A DNA stretch of 50,025 nucleotides, from positions 1-50,025 of IMG/VR virus record IMGVR_UViG_3300006874_000018, one strand, 5' to 3'. Each line of letters opens with the position of its first letter. Within the stretch, counting starts at the first letter, position 1. The notes beneath the pieces are model-generated. The model did no database searches. It was given only the letters and a program-made list of their open reading frames with translations, and was not told the DNA's origin. Shown one piece after another: positions 1 through 8,800 of this stretch. Source of the stretch: a virus. Made by a program: the position numbers and the translations under genes.

Positions 1-1
1 T

Positions 2-556
2 TATTTACCACCAACTGCGGAGGTAACAAGAAACTTAGCGTTAACTGATAATATAGCTTTCCCATGGTTTGCATCGGCGGGTTACACAAGAGGTCTTGTT
101 AATGGTATTAAGGCACGTAAGAAGTTAACTCAAGATGATAGAGATATTCTTTATAAGGGTAGAATTAACCCAATTGCAACGTTCTCAGATGTAGGTACAG
201 TAATTTGGGGTAACAAAACCACACAAATTAAAGAATCTGCACTTGACAGAATCAACGTTAGAAGATTGTTGTTACAGGCTCGTAAGTTGATTTCAGCAGT
301 TGCGGTTAGATTGTTGTTTGAACAAAACGACGACCAAGTAAGACAAGAGTTCTTAGATGCGGTCAACCCAATCTTGGATGGAATCAGAAGAGATAGAGGT
401 TTGATTGACTTTAGAGTTGTTGTACAAAACACTCCTGAAGATTTAGATGCTAACCAATTAGTAGGTAAGATTTATCTAAAACCAACAAGAGCGTTAGAAT
501 TCATCGACATAGAATTCTTGATTACTCCAACAGGAGCATCTTTTGAGGATATCTGA
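2..556 (+). CDS. 18: Tail sheath protein, C-terminal part (gene starts before the window)
   Basis: The reading frame is open from base 2 to a TGA stop at 554-556, giving about 184 residues of the C-terminal end of a contractile tail sheath protein (T4 gp18 family). The recognisable part is near residue 20, FPWFASAGYTRG, matching the PWFAPAG.NRG motif of sheath C-terminal domains. It is followed by NPIATFSDVGTVIWGNKT and the helix with LDRINVRRL that precede the conserved end of the family. The protein polymerises around the tail tube and contracts on infection. A strong terminator follows directly, so this gene closes a transcription unit. The N-terminal part cannot be judged. Confidence 0.93.
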   Translation, partial: YLPPTAEVTRNLALTDNIAFPWFASAGYTRGLVNGIKARKKLTQDDRDILYKGRINPIATFSDVGTVIWGNKTTQIKESALDRINVRRLLLQARKLISAVAVRLLFEQNDDQVRQEFLDAVNPILDGIRRDRGLIDFRVVVQNTPEDLDANQLVGKIYLKPTRALEFIDIEFLITPTGASFEDI

Positions 557-565
557 TAATTATAT

Positions 566-593
566 AATGGGGGATACTTCGGTGTCCCCCATT
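566..593 (+). terminator. Rho-independent terminator with UUCG tetraloop after the sheath gene
   Basis: A GC-rich hairpin has a stem of about 11 pairs (GGGGG against CCCCC, one G-T wobble) closed by C-TTCG-G, an extra-stable tetraloop. It starts 9 bases after the sheath stop codon, and a T-rich stretch follows. It would insulate the sheath unit from the 45-residue gene downstream. Confidence 0.85.
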
Positions 594-626
594 TATCAAT
601 TTTAAACGTTTAAAAAAAATAAAAAT

Positions 627-764
627 ATGGAATTCAAAAAGAAAATCTTAAGAGAATCTTTAGAGATGAAAAGTAATGGAGTTAAGACTTATTCTGAAAA
701 ACCTCAGAATATAATTATGACTGAGTCTCAATTAGAAAGATTAATCGAGAAGTTAAACAAGTAA
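627..764 (+). CDS. Small 45-residue protein of unknown function
   Basis: An ATG at 627 opens a 45-codon frame ending in TAA at 762-764. The product begins MEFKKKILRESLEMKS and ends in a charged, probably helical stretch, SQLERLIEKLNK. It has no Cys, no membrane segment and no motif I recognise. It lies alone between the sheath terminator and the HAD gene, whose ATG is 5 bases after its stop, so the two are probably co-transcribed. The A-rich leader before ATG (TTTAAAAAAAATAAAAAT) resembles other starts here. It could be a small regulatory or accessory protein; I assign no role. Confidence 0.6.
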   Translation: MEFKKKILRESLEMKSNGVKTYSEKPQNIIMTESQLERLIEKLNK

Positions 765-769
765 TTTTT

Positions 770-1624
770 ATGAGTTTAAAAACAATAATAAGAAAAAATC
801 TTAATGATTTATTCTTTATTAAAGAGGGTATTGAGGAAGGTCAACCTGATTTAAAGTATTATGCTTTTGATTGGGATGACAATATCGTTATTATGCCAAC
901 TCAAATTATGTTGACTACTGAGGAAGGGTATGAAGTAGGTATGTCTACTGAAGACTTTGCTGAGTATAGACAAAAAATAGGTAAAGAACCTTTTGATTAT
1001 AAAGGAGAAATTATTGTTGGTTATGCAGAAGACCCTTATAGAAATTTTGGGGTTAGTGGTGATAAGAAATTTATTGTTGACTCATTATTAGCGGAACCCG
1101 GTCCTTCGTGGAACGATTTTGTGGAGTGTATTAACGGTGGTTCTATTTTTGCAATTATAACCGCTCGAGGACACACTCCGTCCGTTTTAAGAGAGTCGAT
1201 ATACAATATGATTGTGACCAACCATAACGGTATTAACGCTCAGACTCTAATAAATAACCTAAAAGAATATCGTGATTTGTCAGGAGAAGTTATGAAAGAC
1301 GACCAACTATTAATTAAAGAATATTTGGACATGTGTAAGTATAATCCTGTGACTTACGGTGAGGGGTCCGCTTCTAACCCTGAAGAAGGTAAAATAAAAG
1401 CATTAAGAGAATTTATTAACTATGTTAAATATCAGAGCCAAAAGCTAGGTCAAAAAGTATCATTTACTAATGATGTCACTAACAACTTTGTACCGCAAAT
1501 TGGTTTTTCTGATGATGACCCAGGTAATATTGAATCTATAAAATCATTTCTAGAAAAAGAATATGAAGATGAAAATCCAGTTAAAACTTATCTAACAAAA
1601 GGAGGAGATAAAATAGAAGTATAA
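770..1624 (+). CDS. HAD-superfamily phosphatase-like protein
   Basis: The 284-residue product carries haloacid dehalogenase (HAD) hydrolase signatures in order. Motif I is AFDWDDNIV with the nucleophile and acid pair Asp34/Asp36. Motif II is IITARGHT with Thr131. Motif IV is GFSDDDPGN with Asp248/Asp249. The acids needed for Mg2+-dependent phosphoryl transfer are therefore present. The region between motifs I and II is long, suggesting a cap insertion. The substrate cannot be read from sequence; nucleotide, polynucleotide-end and protein phosphatases all exist in the superfamily. It sits between sheath and tube genes, an unusual place for an enzyme. The start is the first ATG, with no Shine-Dalgarno sequence. 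Confidence 0.8.
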   Translation: MSLKTIIRKNLNDLFFIKEGIEEGQPDLKYYAFDWDDNIVIMPTQIMLTTEEGYEVGMSTEDFAEYRQKIGKEPFDYKGEIIVGYAEDPYRNFGVSGDKKFIVDSLLAEPGPSWNDFVECINGGSIFAIITARGHTPSVLRESIYNMIVTNHNGINAQTLINNLKEYRDLSGEVMKDDQLLIKEYLDMCKYNPVTYGEGSASNPEEGKIKALREFINYVKYQSQKLGQKVSFTNDVTNNFVPQIGFSDDDPGNIESIKSFLEKEYEDENPVKTYLTKGGDKIEV

Positions 1625-1694
1625 TTATTAACCTTCTGGAAGAACATTTTACAGTAAAAAAAGTAAAAGTAAAGAGAAAAAAGTTTTTAGCTGA

Positions 1695-1702
1695 TATTTA
1701 TA
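1695..1702 (+). promoter_or_regulatory. Candidate late-promoter octamer TATTTATA before tail tube gene
   Basis: The octamer ends 35 bases before the tube ATG in the 113-base gap after the HAD gene. The same octamer recurs before other virion genes. No hairpin or convincing gene was seen in the rest of this gap, which is A-rich. Confidence 0.45.
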
Positions 1703-1737
1703 ATTAAAATAAACAAGAAAATTAAAACCAAAATACT

Positions 1738-2226
1738 ATGGCTGACTTATTAATGAAAATGCCCGTACCGTATGAACCAAAAAGGAAAAATAGATTTATT
1801 CTTAGTTTCCCTTCTTCATTAGGTATAAACTCTTGGTATGTTGAATCAACATCAAGACCTAACGTACAGATAAACGCAACAGAGATTCCATTCTTAAACA
1901 CTTCAACATACGTTGCAGGTAGATTTACTTGGAATACCATTAACGTAACGTTTAGAGACCCAATTGGTCCATCGGCTTCACAAGCACTTATGGAGTGGGT
2001 TAGATTAACTGCAGAGTCTGTAACAGGTCGTATGGGTTATGCCGCCGGTTATAAGAAAGATTTAGACCTTGAAATGTTAGACCCTACAGGTGTTGCGGTC
2101 GAAAAGTGGATACTACAAGGTACTTTCTTAACTGATGTTAACTTCGATAGTTTGGGATATAGTGACGATGGATTGGCAACAATCACCGCAACATTACGTC
2201 CCGATAGATGTATTTTGGTTTACTAA
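1738..2226 (+). CDS. 19: Tail tube protein (T4 gp19-like)
   Basis: The 162-residue product has the size and layout of T4-type tail tube subunits (gp19, 163 residues). The start matches the family: MPVPYEPKRKNRFILSFP, then IPFLNTSTYVAGRFTW, then a central VTFRDPIGPSASQALMEWVR. The C-terminal half has the LDPTGVAVEKWILQGTFLTDVNF pattern, followed by a final beta strand region. Subunits stack as hexameric rings to form the DNA conduit inside the sheath. The gene has its own upstream octamer candidate and a downstream terminator, so it may be a single-gene unit suited to high copy number. Confidence 0.93.
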   Translation: MADLLMKMPVPYEPKRKNRFILSFPSSLGINSWYVESTSRPNVQINATEIPFLNTSTYVAGRFTWNTINVTFRDPIGPSASQALMEWVRLTAESVTGRMGYAAGYKKDLDLEMLDPTGVAVEKWILQGTFLTDVNFDSLGYSDDGLATITATLRPDRCILVY

Positions 2227-2260
2227 TACTATTGATAAAAATTCATTAAGTTATATATTT

Positions 2261-2293
2261 AACCATAGGGTTCATTCCCTATGGTTTTTTTTT
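2261..2293 (+). terminator. Rho-independent terminator after tail tube gene
   Basis: A perfect 10-base-pair stem (AACCATAGGG with CCCTATGGTT), a 6-base loop and a run of nine T. It lies 34 bases after the tube stop and ends 10 bases before the next ATG. Confidence 0.92.
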
Positions 2294-2303
2294 ATGTAAA
2301 AAT

Positions 2304-3059
2304 ATGGAAGATTCTAGACAATACGGACAACAAGAGTTTAACTTACCACATGACGTAGTAAGTTTACCATCGCAAGGTAAGTTTTATAAAAATAAGAAAA
2401 AAAGTCTTAAGGTGGGGTATTTGACCGCACAAGACGAAAATATTCTTATATCTATAGGTAATTCACAAAACAGTAATATTCTTAATGAATTAGTAAAAAA
2501 TAAAATTTATGAACCGGATATTCGTGTAGAGGATTTATTAGAGGGTGATTTAGAGGCGGTCATGATTTTTTTGAGAAACACTTCTTTTGGTCCCGATTAT
2601 AATTTTACATTAAGAGACCCAAAAACAAACAAACAATTTAATCACACTATAAAATTAGATGAATTAAATTTTAAAAAACCAAAAACTGAACCTTCAGAAG
2701 ATGGATTATTCCATATGACATTACCTAAGTCTGGTGCTAATATAAAATGTAAATTATTAACTGTAGGTGAGACGCAAGAGTTAAATGATTTGTTAAAACA
2801 ATACCCTTCTAACGTCACAACACCCGTAGTTACAAACAGACTAACAAAACAAATAGTTAGTGTTGATGATAATACAGACAAAGAATTTATTTCTAAATTT
2901 GTAATAAACCTACCAATTATGGATTCTAAATTCATAAGAAACACTCTTTCAGACTCCGAGCCCAAACTTGAGTTGGAAAGAAAATTGAACGCCCCGTCAG
3001 GAGAGGAGTTGACAGTTAGAGTCACCTTTGGGGTGGAGTTTTTTCGGCCTTTCTTCTGA
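2304..3059 (+). CDS. Tail/baseplate assembly chaperone, gp26/gp51-like (zero-frame product)
   Basis: The 251-residue product has the N-terminal signature of the T4 gp26/gp51 baseplate family, VVSLPSQGKFYKN (family pattern LPSkGkfY). A following segment, GYLTAQDENILISI, is typical of the same family. In T4 these proteins act in hub assembly. Its place directly before the tape measure gene is that of tail assembly chaperones in many phages. The zero frame ends FFRPFF then TGA at 3057-3059. A second frame overlaps this end and continues to 3231, so a longer 308-residue product by ribosomal frameshift is likely (see the recoding site at 3036-3048). Confidence 0.75.
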   Translation: MEDSRQYGQQEFNLPHDVVSLPSQGKFYKNKKKSLKVGYLTAQDENILISIGNSQNSNILNELVKNKIYEPDIRVEDLLEGDLEAVMIFLRNTSFGPDYNFTLRDPKTNKQFNHTIKLDELNFKKPKTEPSEDGLFHMTLPKSGANIKCKLLTVGETQELNDLLKQYPSNVTTPVVTNRLTKQIVSVDDNTDKEFISKFVINLPIMDSKFIRNTLSDSEPKLELERKLNAPSGEELTVRVTFGVEFFRPFF

Positions 3060-3231
3060 TATAAGGGTATCTCTGCTCGATGAGATTTATTATTTAGTAA
3101 AACACGCTAATTTTTCTTATGGGGATTTAATCAATATGCCCACATACGAAAGGAAATATTTCGTAAATAAATTAATAGAAGAATTTCAAAAAAAGGCGGA
3201 AATGATGGAAAAAGCTAAATCAAAAAGATAA
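3013..3231 (+). CDS. Overlapping second frame of the tail assembly chaperone (probable frameshift extension)
   Basis: This frame is open from just after a stop at 3010-3012 to TAA at 3229-3231 and has no ATG or GTG start before its conserved part; only a TTG at 3028 is available. The product reads LLDEIYYLVKHANFSYGDLI then NMPTYERKYFVNKL and a charged helix. The pattern of a helix, F/W-S/Y, then MP..eR..fv..L is typical of the C-terminal extension of tail assembly chaperones. It overlaps the upstream frame by about 45 bases and ends 25 bases before the tape measure ATG. I read it as the second half of a fusion made by a +1 or -2 frameshift. Independent translation from TTG is the alternative. 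Confidence 0.7.
   Translation, partial: QLESPLGWSFFGLSSDIRVSLLDEIYYLVKHANFSYGDLINMPTYERKYFVNKLIEEFQKKAEMMEKAKSKR
3036..3048 (+). promoter_or_regulatory. Candidate programmed frameshift site (+1 or -2)
   Basis: In the zero frame the mRNA reads GAG TTT TTT CGG, 12 bases before the TGA stop. Skipping the C after TTT TTT gives GGC CTT TCT and enters the downstream frame. The run of six T allows re-pairing, and CGG is a rare arginine codon here, where AGA dominates, so a pause is plausible. A -2 slip gives the same frame. The fusion would be 247 zero-frame residues plus 61 new ones. Confidence 0.55.
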
Positions 3232-3232
3232 G

Positions 3233-3240
3233 TATTTATA
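3233..3240 (+). promoter_or_regulatory. Candidate late-promoter octamer TATTTATA before tape measure gene
   Basis: The octamer, followed by T, ends 16 bases before the tape measure ATG. If it acts as a -10 element, the transcript would have a leader of roughly 10 bases. Confidence 0.45.
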
Positions 3241-3256
3241 TAATAATACTTAGTAT

Positions 3257-5848
3257 ATGTTTTTTATTGAAAATCCCTTAGATACCGCTAAAAACGCGGG
3301 TAAAGAAGCTCTTAACGATTTATCGAGTGGTGTTGATGCACTAAATAAGGCAACAGGTATTCTTGATGCAAATATTGTTAAAATTGGTGCTAGTTTAGCT
3401 AGATTAAATTTCCCACTTGCGGTTATTGAAGACACTGCAAAATTACAAGAACTCACTTACGAACTAACGACGCAGGCGATGGGTCAGACAGGTATTATTG
3501 GTGATGCTTTAATGGAAAGTATGGCGAACGCCACATATGAAACTGCAAAATTTGGTGTTGGATTAGAAGAAAATTTAAATCTAATAAAAAATATTAATGA
3601 TGTAATGAAAGTTAATACGTTACTTTCATCTGAACAAGTTATTAATATGCAGTTATTGGCAAGAAACGCAGGATTAACTTCTGCGGAAATAGTCCCGTTA
3701 ATTGAAGGTTTTGCGACAATAGGAGTGGGTACCGATAAGGCGATTGAAAATATTAGTACCATGCAAAAACAAGCTAGAGATTATGGTATTAATGTCGGAC
3801 AATTTATGAAAGATATTGGTACTAACATAAAAACACTTTCTTCATATAATTTTGCCGATGGTGTTGAAGGTTTTTCTAGAATGGTCGCAAAGGCACAAGC
3901 GTTGAGATTTGATGTGTCAAAAACTTTTGCGTTATCTGAAAAATTAATGGACCCTGAAGCGGCTATAGAAACGGCTGCTGGATTCCAAATGTTAGGAGGT
4001 GCTGTCGGTGATTTAGGAGACCCATTTAAGTTGTTACAAATGGCTCAAACCGATGCCGAAGGGTTACAAGAGTCTATTTTTAATATGGCCGAAAGTGCGG
4101 TTGTATTTAATGAAAAAACAGGAGAATTTGATATACCTGTTACTGAAATGTACCGTTTAAGAGAGGCGGCAAATCTTACAGGTATGGATTATCAGTCGTT
4201 AACTGAAACGGCAATAAAGGCGGCTGAAAGGACTAAAAAATTAGATTTATTAAGTACAATACCTGATGTACCTGAAGACTTTAAAGACCTAATTGCTAAT
4301 ATGGGTGATATTGACGCAGATGGTGAATTGGTCGTTAGTGTACCTTCTTTTGATGAGATGGGTAAAAAGGTAAGTACTGAAATTAAAAAGGCTTCAGAGT
4401 TAGATAGTAGTGACTTAGATGCGTTAACAAAACAAAACGAAATGAACGCACTTTCTGATAAAGAAATTGCGATGCAACAACTTACTGCTTTACAAAAATT
4501 AGCTTATGGACAAGACGCAGCTAAGGCAGGTACTTTAATGGCGGGAGTAAATACTCCTGGTGTTTATGACGCATTAGATGCGTTAGATTCATATTCTGAA
4601 ACTGTAATTGAAGGTCTCGATAAAACAATTAACGAAGACGCGTTAAAGGTCTATGGAGAAGGACTTACAGAATATATTGCTTCAGGACTTCAAGGTGAAG
4701 TAGCTAAAGACAAATTTCAGTCGGCTGCGATGAGTATGGTTAACACTATGACAACCGCAATCAAAGATTCACCAATAACATTTAAAGATAAATTAGATGA
4801 AACAAACATTTTAAAAAATGTTGACCTAATAGGTGCTCTTACAACAAAATTTAAAGAATTATCAGGAAATGCGTCTGGTTTAAAGGCGGAGTTTGAAAAT
4901 TTAATACCTGCTGGTTTAGCGGATAACTTAGGTCTTGTTGGTACAGGTCTTGCAACTATGAGTGATATTTTTGTTGTGGCGGTTAATAAAGCATTGGCTG
5001 CTGGAGGTGATTATATAAATGATATGGAAAGTGGTGAAGTTAGAACTGACCCAACCACAGGTCCGGAGGAAGATGATTTCATATTAAGACCTGGGATGGA
5101 CCCTATAAGTTTTAATAAAGATGACTTATTAATCGGAGGTACGGATTTATTTGGAGAAAAACGTAACGATTATATGGACCCAAGTATTTCAGGATTATTT
5201 AGTGAAGATTTAGGTAGAACATTAAATAGTGTATTATCGGACGATAATAGAAATAATATGGACCTACCTATAACAGAAATGTATGGGTTAAAAGAAGCTT
5301 TAGAAATTACAAGTGTAGGTATAGAAGATTTTTATAATAATTTAAAGGAAAATACAAATATTAATTTAGACATACCTGAGGTACCTATAACAGAAATGTA
5401 TGGGTTAAAAGAGGCTTTAGAAATTACAAGTGTAGGTATAGAAGATTTTTATAATAATTTAAAGGAAAATACAAATATTAATTTAGATATACCTGAACCT
5501 GAGGTACCTATAAGTGAAATGTATAAGTTAAGGGAAGTTTTAGAAATCGCCAGTAATGGTGTTGAAAGTTTTCAAACTACACTAAATGAAAGTACAATTA
5601 AAGAAGACGACTCATTTAAAAAATTAGCAGAGTTAGGAACTATAATAGAAAATATATCAACAGTTAATACTGTCGGTGGTGATGTAAGTTTAAATGTTGG
5701 TGGTAAGATAGATTTATCTATTGATGGAAGAAACTTACCTCAAAATATTTCATCAGAACAATTAGGAAAAGAAATAGTTAGTAATCCTGATTTTACAAGT
5801 AAATTAATGACTATATTTACTAACAGTAATAACACTTATTCTGTTTGA
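3257..5848 (+). CDS. Tail tape measure protein (gp29-like by position)
   Basis: The 863-residue product is mostly predicted helical (Ala, Leu, Glu and Lys rich) and directly follows the tail chaperone pair, the standard place for the tape measure. It would set tail length during tube assembly. If mostly extended helix at about 1.5 angstroms per residue, it implies a tail near 130 nm. The middle and C-terminal parts contain a recurring module (I/V)P(I/V)(T/S)EMYxLxEA, once near residue 295 and three times between about 670 and 790, including two nearly identical 39-residue copies. The C-terminal end has a small beta-rich segment, VGGDVSLNVGGKIDLSIDG. I did not see a peptidase or lysozyme domain. 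The start is the first ATG after the octamer. Confidence 0.78.
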   Translation: MFFIENPLDTAKNAGKEALNDLSSGVDALNKATGILDANIVKIGASLARLNFPLAVIEDTAKLQELTYELTTQAMGQTGIIGDALMESMANATYETAKFGVGLEENLNLIKNINDVMKVNTLLSSEQVINMQLLARNAGLTSAEIVPLIEGFATIGVGTDKAIENISTMQKQARDYGINVGQFMKDIGTNIKTLSSYNFADGVEGFSRMVAKAQALRFDVSKTFALSEKLMDPEAAIETAAGFQMLGGAVGDLGDPFKLLQMAQTDAEGLQESIFNMAESAVVFNEKTGEFDIPVTEMYRLREAANLTGMDYQSLTETAIKAAERTKKLDLLSTIPDVPEDFKDLIANMGDIDADGELVVSVPSFDEMGKKVSTEIKKASELDSSDLDALTKQNEMNALSDKEIAMQQLTALQKLAYGQDAAKAGTLMAGVNTPGVYDALDALDSYSETVIEGLDKTINEDALKVYGEGLTEYIASGLQGEVAKDKFQSAAMSMVNTMTTAIKDSPITFKDKLDETNILKNVDLIGALTTKFKELSGNASGLKAEFENLIPAGLADNLGLVGTGLATMSDIFVVAVNKALAAGGDYINDMESGEVRTDPTTGPEEDDFILRPGMDPISFNKDDLLIGGTDLFGEKRNDYMDPSISGLFSEDLGRTLNSVLSDDNRNNMDLPITEMYGLKEALEITSVGIEDFYNNLKENTNINLDIPEVPITEMYGLKEALEITSVGIEDFYNNLKENTNINLDIPEPEVPISEMYKLREVLEIASNGVESFQTTLNESTIKEDDSFKKLAELGTIIENISTVNTVGGDVSLNVGGKIDLSIDGRNLPQNISSEQLGKEIVSNPDFTSKLMTIFTNSNNTYSV
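5265..5504 (+). repeat. Tandem in-frame duplication inside the tape measure gene
   Basis: Two adjacent copies with a 117-base period (5265-5381 and 5382-5504, the second with two extra codons) differ at only two positions over about 110 bases. Each encodes PITEMYGLKEALEITSVGIE followed by DFYNNLKENTNINLDIPE. A diverged third copy begins at 5505 (PISEMYKLREVLEIASNGVE). The near identity points to a recent duplication. Confidence 0.95.
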
Positions 5849-5865
5849 AAAATCAGTGATTAATC

Positions 5866-5873
5866 TATTTATA
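5866..5873 (+). promoter_or_regulatory. Candidate late-promoter octamer TATTTATA before 1577-residue baseplate gene
   Basis: The octamer lies in the 40-base gap after the tape measure stop and ends 15 bases before the next ATG. The context TGATTAATC before it resembles TGATTAACA before the copy at 17563. Confidence 0.45.
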
Positions 5874-5888
5874 TAGAAATAGATTTAA

Positions 5889-8800
5889 ATGCCAAGTGAA
5901 TTAACATTTAGTGCAACAGAAAACTTTAGAAAGAATCTTATAAAGAGAAATCTTCCTGCATACAAAAAAGGATACAAAGGTGACGAAAGGGCGGGTATAA
6001 AAGAATTTTTACTTAAAGAGAGAATATTTGAATCTAATTCAGATATTGAATATTCTAATATTACTGAATTTTCACAAAAAAGAGCTTATATTCAGAACGC
6101 TTATGGACCTGACGGAGGTTATGACAGGTCAGTAGATATTGATGACGTACATAGAAAAATAAGAATACAAGAGGAGTATTATACATTTATAGCATCTACA
6201 TATACGGCATTTAATCTACTAACAAGAAGAAACCCAAACGGAAATAACGGAAGACTCAGAGAAGATTCCGATTTAACAAGAATTGCCGCAAAACAACTAA
6301 AAACGCAATTTCAATATAGAATTGGTGAAGAAGTTAGACAACAAACTTTAGGTAGAATAAATTTATTAGATGCCCTATCGGACCCATTTGACGCCGTTGC
6401 AATCGCTACAGGTAATGAACAAGTAATAGAGAGTGATTGGAAAATATCCGTACCCGATAATGTAGTTGGTAAGGGTTTAGACTTCATAAGTAGAATATCT
6501 GGTGTGTACTCACCTTATTCTTGGATACCTGGCAATTACTTTAACGAAGTAGTTCCACAATCAAGTATAAATCAATCAACCAATTATTCTACAGGAGGAG
6601 AATTTCAAGAAAGAGGAACCTTATTACCACAAGCAAACAGAAAATCATCAGAAGATTTTTTATCAAACACAGGTAGAGGTCAAACCAAAAGACTATTTAA
6701 ATCTTTAGAATTAAATGTTTATGCACCTGACTATACAGATAATAGTAGGTCATTTGGCATAAACCCACCACCGGGTAACTTTTATTTAGGTAGTAAAAAT
6801 AGTAATCCTACAGACATAATATCACCTGTAGACGAACTACCAATCAATCAATTCGGAAATAGAGTTAGAACACCAGTTAGAGGTTATTCAGAATTAGGTA
6901 AAGAATACGAAAACAAAATTTCAACCAACAATTTTAAGTTTGGTTTAAATGGAACAAAATACTTAAGAAACAATACTAAAACAAATAATAGTTATGATGC
7001 ACCTAGATTACAAGGTGGTTTTACATGGACCAGTATTGAAAGTGAAAAAGGTGCGGGAAGAAAGGCTACCGAAGGAGGCGGATTAGGTTCTACGGACAGT
7101 AACTACTCTTCAAACATACAGAGCACGTGGGAAGGAACTACGTCAACAAAGTATGGTTTCACACCTGGCTCAATATTAGATGATACCCAAAGGCTTATAG
7201 ATGCCGCAGATGGTCTATCGGGTGATAAAAAATTACAACATGTTGGTAATGCTATTAGTCAGGTAAGTAAAGTATTTAACGATGGAACAAGAGAAATGAC
7301 TAAGGGGTCTATGGTGTATCAATACACTGATAACGAAACAGGAGAACCCGTCGGAGTGGAGTACTGTAGAGTTTTTACTAAAGATATACCATACCTTACC
7401 AACAGTGATTTACAAAAAAGTGAAGGAATAACAAATCAAAACAGAAGATTTAACTATTCTATTTTAGATAACACCTTTAACCTAAACATTGCACCTTGGA
7501 GCAACCAAGATTCTACAAATATTCAAGAAAACAAAGTTAAAAAGTATATGTTTTCTATAGAAAATTTAGCTTGGAGGTCGTCAAGTAGAAAGGGTTTTAC
7601 ATACCAAGATTTACCTGTATGTGAAAGAGGACCAAATGGGGGTAGGATAATGTGGTTTCCTCCATATGACATAAAAGTATCGGAACAAAACAGTACTAAT
7701 TGGACCGCTAATGAGTTTTTAGGAAGACCTGAACCAATTTACACTTATAATAATACAACACGTCAAGGTTCATTAAGTTGGAAAATTATTGTAGACCACC
7801 CGTCTATTTTGAATGATATTGTCAAAAAAAGACTTAGTGGTAAAGACCAACAAAAAGTTAATGATATTGTAGACTCATTCTTTGCGGGATGTAAAAAATA
7901 TGATATTAATGAATTAGCAGAAATATACCCCCAATTCACAACGGAGGAAATTACTGAAATAATTACAAAAACTACAGATGTTATAGAATATGAGGCATGG
8001 TCTAAAGAAATACAATCACCAGGAGAACCAATAATTACACAACCAGTTGTTGAGACATATACTAAACAAATAACAGAAGAAGATTATAGATATGAGTTTT
8101 ACTTTGATAATGACATACCACCTAAAACAAGTAGTACAGAACCATTAACCACCGAAGAATTATATTCTACATCTATTAACACTTATATAGATAGAAAGGC
8201 AGATTATTTAATTGAAGCAAATGAACCACAAAAAGAATCTGTACAAAACTTTTTTGAAAAATATATAACAACGGGTGATAGTGGATTTAATTATATTGAG
8301 TATAAAACAAAAATTTTAACACAAAAGATAAAAGAAGCGGTCGATAATGGTGCTCGAATTAATATCACCTTAAAAGGTTCTGCGTCCGCACCAAACAGTA
8401 AACAATACAATAAAGACTTATCTGAAAGAAGAATTGATTCAGTTAGAAAATATATTTTAAGTTTTAATGGATTAGATAAGTTTTCAGATAAAATAAAAAT
8501 TGATAGTATATCAGAAGGTGAAGAAAGTGTTGCAACACCAGGAGGTGGAGACGCAACATTTAATTGTCAAGACCCCTTTGATAATACCCAAGACAAAACA
8601 TATTCGGCAAGGGCAATGGCGTGTAGAGCGGTCGTTTTTGATAATATAGAAGAAATAGACCCCCCACCACCAGAAATACCCGAACCTGAAATAACCGAAA
8701 CTATAATCACAGATAACATAACAGGAAGGACTCCTCAGGTTATTAGAAAGTATGAACAAGAAGAAAGAACAAGAAAAATAATTACACAAACAATAGTTAA

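Noticed and set aside
1612-1707. Short open frame after the HAD gene (INLLEEHFTVKKVKVKRKKF)
   Set aside because: No ATG, GTG or TTG start in a usable place (upstream stop at 1609-1611; it opens with AAT, AGA, AGT, ATA). Could be a gene remnant but cannot be supported.
2642-3025. Minus-strand frame of 127 codons opposite the chaperone gene
   Set aside because: Lies inside a well-supported plus-strand gene; all other genes are on the plus strand.
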